From assembly GCA_052380005.1 (NCBI GenBank), contig JBQTCJ010000013.1: a DNA stretch of 64,000 bases; one strand, given 5' to 3'. The notes beneath the pieces are model-generated. The model searched no databases. It worked only from the letters and a program-made list of their open reading frames with translations, and was not told the DNA's origin. Both the position numbers and the translations under genes were made by a program. Position 1 is the stretch's first letter, and each line of letters starts with the position of its first letter. This DNA comes from Salinarimonas sp052380005. GTDB lineage: Bacteria > Pseudomonadota > Alphaproteobacteria > Rhizobiales > Beijerinckiaceae. This document shows, one piece after another, positions 60,518-64,000 of the stretch.

Positions 60518-61425
60518 GCGAAGAGCTCGCCGCGCGCGATCACGACGGCGGAGCCGCCGATCTCGCCCGAGGCGAGCGCGCCGCTCTCGACGACGAGCTG
60601 AAGCGCGATCCGGCTGGGGCGGCCCATCTCGACGCCCTGCTCGATCGTCACGTCGTGCGTGCCGTCGCCCATCGGCTCGTGCTGCATCAGCGCGCCGGCG
60701 AAGGCGGCGGCGGCGGAGCCGGTCGCGGGGTCCTCCCGCACGCCGTCGCCGAGCCCGAGCGCGAGCATGCGCGCGCGGAAGGCGAGGCCGTCGCTCCCCG
60801 GAAGCCGGGCGTAGGCGTAGACCGCGCCGTGCGCGTCGTGCCCGAACACCGCGGGGAAGGTCGGCTCCGCCCGCAGCCGGGCGAGCGCGTCGAGGGAGCG
60901 CAGCGGCACGAACGTGAAGGCGTTGCCGGCGTCGTGGCGGCTCGGCGCGTGCCGGTCGAAGCCGATGTCGTCGGGGTCGAGGCCGAACGCCATGGCGCAG
61001 TCCGCCGGGTTGGGGTCGTGCTCGCCCACCGGCATCGGCAGCTTCGGCAGGCGAAAGCGCGCGTGCCCGCCACGCGGCCCGTCGATCTCGGCGACGCACG
61101 GCACCGTGCCGACACGCTCCTCGAGCCCGAAGGCCTGGGCGTCCGCCCCGCCGGAGCCGTGCTCGAGCGCCAGCATCACCGCCGAGCCGACGGTCGGGTG
61201 GCCGGCGAAGGGCAGCTCGCGGGCGGGCGTGAAGATGCGCAGCCGCGCGCGGTGGCGGGCGTCCTGCGGCGGCAGCACGAAGACCGTCTCGGAGAGGTTG
61301 AACTCGCGGGCGATGCGCTGCATCGCCGCGTCGTCGAGCCCTTCGGCGTCGAGCACGACGGCGAGCGGATTGCCCTCGAGGGCGGTGTTCGTGAAGACGT
61401 CGAGGACGGCGTAGCGGCGGGACAT
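60514..61425 (-). CDS. PhzF family isomerase/epimerase-like protein
   Basis: A 303-residue protein with the double diaminopimelate-epimerase-like fold. The family active-site glutamate is in FNLSETVFVL (Glu46), with LPFAGHPTVGSAVML and EDPATGSAAAAFAGAL, the substrate-cradle GS motif. The true phenazine isomerase catalyses one isomerisation step; most homologues, probably including this one, have other unknown substrates. No phenazine genes are nearby. Coupled by four-base overlap to the Nudix-like gene. Confidence 0.92.
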   Translation of the reverse strand: MSRRYAVLDVFTNTALEGNPLAVVLDAEGLDDAAMQRIAREFNLSETVFVLPPQDARHRARLRIFTPARELPFAGHPTVGSAVMLALEHGSGGADAQAFGLEERVGTVPCVAEIDGPRGGHARFRLPKLPMPVGEHDPNPADCAMAFGLDPDDIGFDRHAPSRHDAGNAFTFVPLRSLDALARLRAEPTFPAVFGHDAHGAVYAYARLPGSDGLAFRARMLALGLGDGVREDPATGSAAAAFAGALMQHEPMGDGTHDVTIEQGVEMGRPSRIALQLVVESGALASGEIGGSAVVIARGELFA

Positions 61426-61477
61426 GCGATACCTCTGGACTGCGGGACGTCGCGGAGTGGTCGGTGGGCTTCGTGGA

Positions 61478-62590
61478 TCAGGCGGGCGTGGCGGGCAAGT
61501 CGATCTCGACGACGACGGGGCAATGGTCGCTCGCCCGCGGCCGTTCCCAGCCGATGCGCGGGTAGCGGTCGGCGCGGGTCGCGAGATGGCCGATGGATCG
61601 ATCCGGATGGGCGGGATCGAGCGGCACGCGATAGGGCAGCCCGCGGCGCAGGATCTCGACCCGCGCCGCGGGGTTCGCCGCGGCCAGCGCCGGCGAGAGC
61701 AGCACGACGTCGAGCTGGACGTGCCGCTCGGCGACGACCCGCCCGTCCGACGTCTCGCGGTGGTAGTACGTCCAGCGCTCGCCCTCGGGCAGGGCGCGCG
61801 CCGGGTCGACGGCGAAATTCTCGGTCAGCGGCTCGATGCCGGTGTCCTCCACGTGGACGATTTCCCCTCCGGGCAGAACGGCTTGGGGGGACGCGTTGAG
61901 ATCGCCTGCGATGATCCAGTGCGCCCCGCGCCAGCCGGCGCCGAAGCGGCGCTCGACGATGGCGCGGATCGCCCGCGCCTCGGCCCGGCGCAGCGCCGAG
62001 CCGGCGTCCCGCGGTCCCCAGCCGGTGGACTTGAGGTGGCAGACGAAGACCGTCAGCGAAGCCTCTTCGAACTCTAGGCAAACCTCGAGACAATCCCGAT
62101 TGAACACCTTGGAACCGTGCGGAATGCCCATCGCCTCCAATGCCGGCTCGTGCACCCCGAGATCGGCGAAAGTGGCGTCCTTCCAGGAGCGCGCCCTCAC
62201 CTGCCTCTCATGCGTGAACAGCTCCTTGCGTGCGCACAGCGCGACGTCGATGCCGCGCGGGTCGTTGCCGGGCTCGAGCCGCATGTGGCCGTAGCGGATG
62301 TCGGAGACGGCGTGCACGTAGTTGGCGATGAAGGGCGCGAGCACGCCGAGCCCGTCGACCTCCTGCAGGCAGAGGATGTCGGCGCGGGTCTCGGCGATGG
62401 AGAGCGCGGTCGCCTGGCGCTCGTCGTCCTCGAGGGCGACCGCCGTGGCCGCCTGGATGTGGTCGCGCATCTGCGGGTCGGCGAAGTCGAACAGCGACAG
62501 CGCCGGCCCCGTCTGAGGCCGCGCCTTCGGGCCGTAGGCGTTGCGCGAGACGAGGTTCTCGACGTTGAAGGTGGCGATCCGCAGCCGCAT
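61478..62590 (-). CDS. Endonuclease/exonuclease/phosphatase family protein
   Basis: A 370-residue EEP-fold metal-dependent phosphohydrolase. Motifs are in order: IATFNVENL at the N-terminus, LCLQEVDGL, GIDVALC, HLKSTGWG, IIAGDLNASP and SDHCPVVVEI near the C-terminus. No signal peptide, so a cytoplasmic nuclease or phosphatase; specificity (DNA, RNA, phosphoester) is not readable. It starts seven bases after the pdxY stop; the two are probably co-transcribed. Confidence 0.9.
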   Translation of the reverse strand: MRLRIATFNVENLVSRNAYGPKARPQTGPALSLFDFADPQMRDHIQAATAVALEDDERQATALSIAETRADILCLQEVDGLGVLAPFIANYVHAVSDIRYGHMRLEPGNDPRGIDVALCARKELFTHERQVRARSWKDATFADLGVHEPALEAMGIPHGSKVFNRDCLEVCLEFEEASLTVFVCHLKSTGWGPRDAGSALRRAEARAIRAIVERRFGAGWRGAHWIIAGDLNASPQAVLPGGEIVHVEDTGIEPLTENFAVDPARALPEGERWTYYHRETSDGRVVAERHVQLDVVLLSPALAAANPAARVEILRRGLPYRVPLDPAHPDRSIGHLATRADRYPRIGWERPRASDHCPVVVEIDLPATPA

Positions 62591-62597
62591 GGCGGCG

Positions 62598-63446
62598 TCA
62601 CGCCGGCTCGACGGGGAAGCGCCGCGTCGGGTTCACGAACTCGTCCTGCGCGGCCACCGTGAGGATCTCCCGCGAGCCCGCGTCCTGGGTGCGCTTCAGG
62701 AGCCCGAACACGGACGCGCCGGCCTCCGCGAGCGCCGTCTCGGCCGAGCCCGAGCGGGCCCAGTGCACGAAGAACAGGGCGGCGATGGCGTCCCCGGCGC
62801 CGTTCACCGAGACCGAGAGCATCGGCGTGCGCAGCCGCCAGAAGCGACCGCCCTCCCCCGCCAGCATGTCGATGCAGCCTTCGGGCGTGTCGTCGACGTG
62901 GAGCGAGGTGACGAGCACGACGCGCGGCCCGCGCGCCTGCACCGCGGCGATCGCCGCCTTGGCGTCCGCGAGCGTGCGGGTCTCGCGGCCGGCGAGGAAG
63001 TCGAGCTCGAACTGGTTGGGCGTGATCACGTCCGCGGCCGGCACCGCGTGGTCGCGCATGAACTCGGGGATGCCCGGGCGCACGAAGACGCCGCGGCCGA
63101 CGTCGCCGATCACCGGATCGCAGCAATAGAGCGCGTCGGGGTTCGCGGCACGCACCCGCGCCACCGCGGAGAGGATCGCCGTGCCGATGTCCGCCGAGCC
63201 CATGTAGCCGGAGAGCACGCCGTCGCAGCGCGGCAGCACGCCGCGCTCGGCGATGCCCTCGACCAGCTCCTCGATCGCCGGCCCGTCGAAGACGCGACCC
63301 TTCCAGGCGCCGTAGCCGGTGTGGTTGGAGAACTGCACGGTGTGGATCGGCCAGACCTCGCAGCCGAGCCGCTGCATCGGGAACACGGCCGAGGCGTTGC
63401 CGACGTGGCCGTAGGCGACGTGGGACTGGATCGAGAGGACGTTCAT
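62598..63446 (-). CDS. pdxY: Pyridoxal kinase PdxY
   Basis: A 282-residue ribokinase-fold kinase of the vitamin B6 salvage pathway, phosphorylating pyridoxal. The N-terminal ILSIQSHVAYGHVGNASA-type sequence is present, with CDPVIGD and ITPNQFEL, and the anion hole and catalytic Asp in VNGAGDAIAALFF near residue 215. A lid-like region lacks long insertion. ATG at 63446. It heads the minus-strand run towards the EEP, PhzF and Nudix genes. A 26-bp palindrome lies upstream. Confidence 0.94.
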   Translation of the reverse strand: MNVLSIQSHVAYGHVGNASAVFPMQRLGCEVWPIHTVQFSNHTGYGAWKGRVFDGPAIEELVEGIAERGVLPRCDGVLSGYMGSADIGTAILSAVARVRAANPDALYCCDPVIGDVGRGVFVRPGIPEFMRDHAVPAADVITPNQFELDFLAGRETRTLADAKAAIAAVQARGPRVVLVTSLHVDDTPEGCIDMLAGEGGRFWRLRTPMLSVSVNGAGDAIAALFFVHWARSGSAETALAEAGASVFGLLKRTQDAGSREILTVAAQDEFVNPTRRFPVEPA

Positions 63447-63488
63447 GGCGCGCTCCGGCTATTCCGCAGGAGGCCATGATACGACGAG

Positions 63489-63514
63489 CCCGCGGGGCGT
63501 GCACGCCCCGCGGG
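63489..63514 (-). terminator. Perfect 26-bp palindrome upstream of pdxY
   Basis: Positions 63489-63499 and 63504-63514 are perfect 11-bp inverted arms (CCCGCGGGGCG against CGCCCCGCGGG) around TGCA, which is itself palindromic. It is 18 bases after the stop of the gene cut by the window edge and 42 bases before the pdxY start. It is probably the 3'-end hairpin of that upstream gene, though it is symmetric enough to be an operator. Confidence 0.45.
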
Positions 63515-63532
63515 ATGCATGGCAGCAGTTCC

Positions 63533-64000
63533 TCACGCGGCGACGCCGTCGCCGACGAGGCCCGGGATGGTGAAATCGGCGTCGCGCGACGATTGCCGCT
63601 GGCCGCTGAGGATCTCGCGCCAGACGTCCACCGGCACGACGATGTCGCGGCCGTTGGCGGCGTCGCCCGCCTGCGCCCGGCGCAGGGCCTCGTCGCGCAG
63701 CGCCTGCGCTTCCGCGTCGGTGTAGGGCGCGTCGCGCTCGGGCGCGACCTGGAGCACCCAGTCGGGGTTCTGCTCGTTGAGGAGCTGCACCATCGGCGCC
63801 TGCGCGAGCCGCGGGAAGCTCCCCGCGTCGAAGGTCCGGCCGGTGAGATCCTCCACCGCGCCGACGAGATCGAACAGGGTCGCCGAGTTGATCGGCGCCT
63901 TGATGCTCGGGAACTCGCTCAGCGTGTAGGCCGTATCGAAACGCGCGTTCCACAGGTCGACGGCCCGGCGGCCGGCGGCGACCTCCTGGTTCACCTCGTT
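63533..64000 (-). CDS. Hypothetical protein, 5' end beyond window (partial)
   Basis: The reading frame is open from the stop at 63533-63535 to the window edge; at least 155 residues of the C-terminal part are seen. The visible part is soluble, with NEVNQEVAAGRRAVDLWNAR at the edge and later SIKAPINSATLFDLVGAVED, ERDAPYTDAEAQALRDEALR and WREILSGQRQS. A GTG at 63994 is internal, not a start. No membrane segment or motif recognised. Full function cannot be stated. Confidence 0.6.
   Translation of the reverse strand, partial: NEVNQEVAAGRRAVDLWNARFDTAYTLSEFPSIKAPINSATLFDLVGAVEDLTGRTFDAGSFPRLAQAPMVQLLNEQNPDWVLQVAPERDAPYTDAEAQALRDEALRRAQAGDAANGRDIVVPVDVWREILSGQRQSSRDADFTIPGLVGDGVAA

Overview
The window is a GC-rich (roughly 70 %) bacterial chromosome segment with dense coding and short intergenic gaps. 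Gene content points to an alphaproteobacterium, most likely Hyphomicrobiales (Rhizobiales): the end of dxs followed further on by tlyA, fumC with a DUF4169 gene and a ribbon-helix-helix gene, carB followed by greA, a DUF2336 protein, a ChrR-type anti-sigma protein, and many GGDEF/MCP/histidine-kinase signalling proteins. Genus cannot be settled from sequence reading alone. No rRNA, tRNA, CRISPR array, transposase, integrase or prophage was seen.

Layout. 1-119 is the 3' end of a gene that looks like dxs. 132-7624 is a block of six minus-strand accessory genes (GGDEF/EAL protein, periplasmic Cu-Zn superoxide dismutase, secreted CXXCH protein, unknown protein, DegT-type aminotransferase, SARP-like regulator) lying between dxs and tlyA, which are usually neighbours in this order of bacteria. 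7953-11442 holds tlyA, a TrmA/RlmD-type methyltransferase and an MFS transporter. 11858-16768 is the prkA-yeaH-spoVR stress operon, followed by a Kef-type antiporter. 18853-21797 is the most intriguing module: an AsnC/Lrp regulator divergent from a YqcI/YcgG (GntA-like) haem N-oxygenase homologue, a metal-binding cupin and an APC permease, with a long inverted repeat in the shared control region. 21803-31915 carries two chemotaxis receptors, a renalase-like flavoprotein with a DCC protein, radC, a stand-alone acyl-CoA/ACP synthetase, gpt and a CinA-type protein. 32235-37981 has sfsA, a cytochrome P450 overlapping it tail to tail, and the fumC-DUF4169-RHH-histidine kinase operon. 38247-45546 has an atypical ChrR protein, a YqaA membrane protein, an FAH-family hydrolase, an SDR, carB and greA. 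45668-56235 is accessory: small secreted proteins, a GNAT/TetR/DUF4260 operon with a visible promoter-operator, a subtilisin autotransporter, a lytic transglycosylase, a DUF900 lipoprotein, meaB and DUF2336. 56356-64000 has csaA, leuA with a leucine-rich leader peptide, a Nudix/PhzF pair, an EEP-family phosphohydrolase, pdxY and one gene cut by the window edge.

Regulatory architecture is unusually readable in places: a leuA attenuation leader (59161-59375), intrinsic terminators just upstream of carB and of greA, a TetR promoter-operator (47657-47691), and a three-copy family of palindromic intergenic repeats built from two modules (16769-16884, 31991-32192, 38044-38178).
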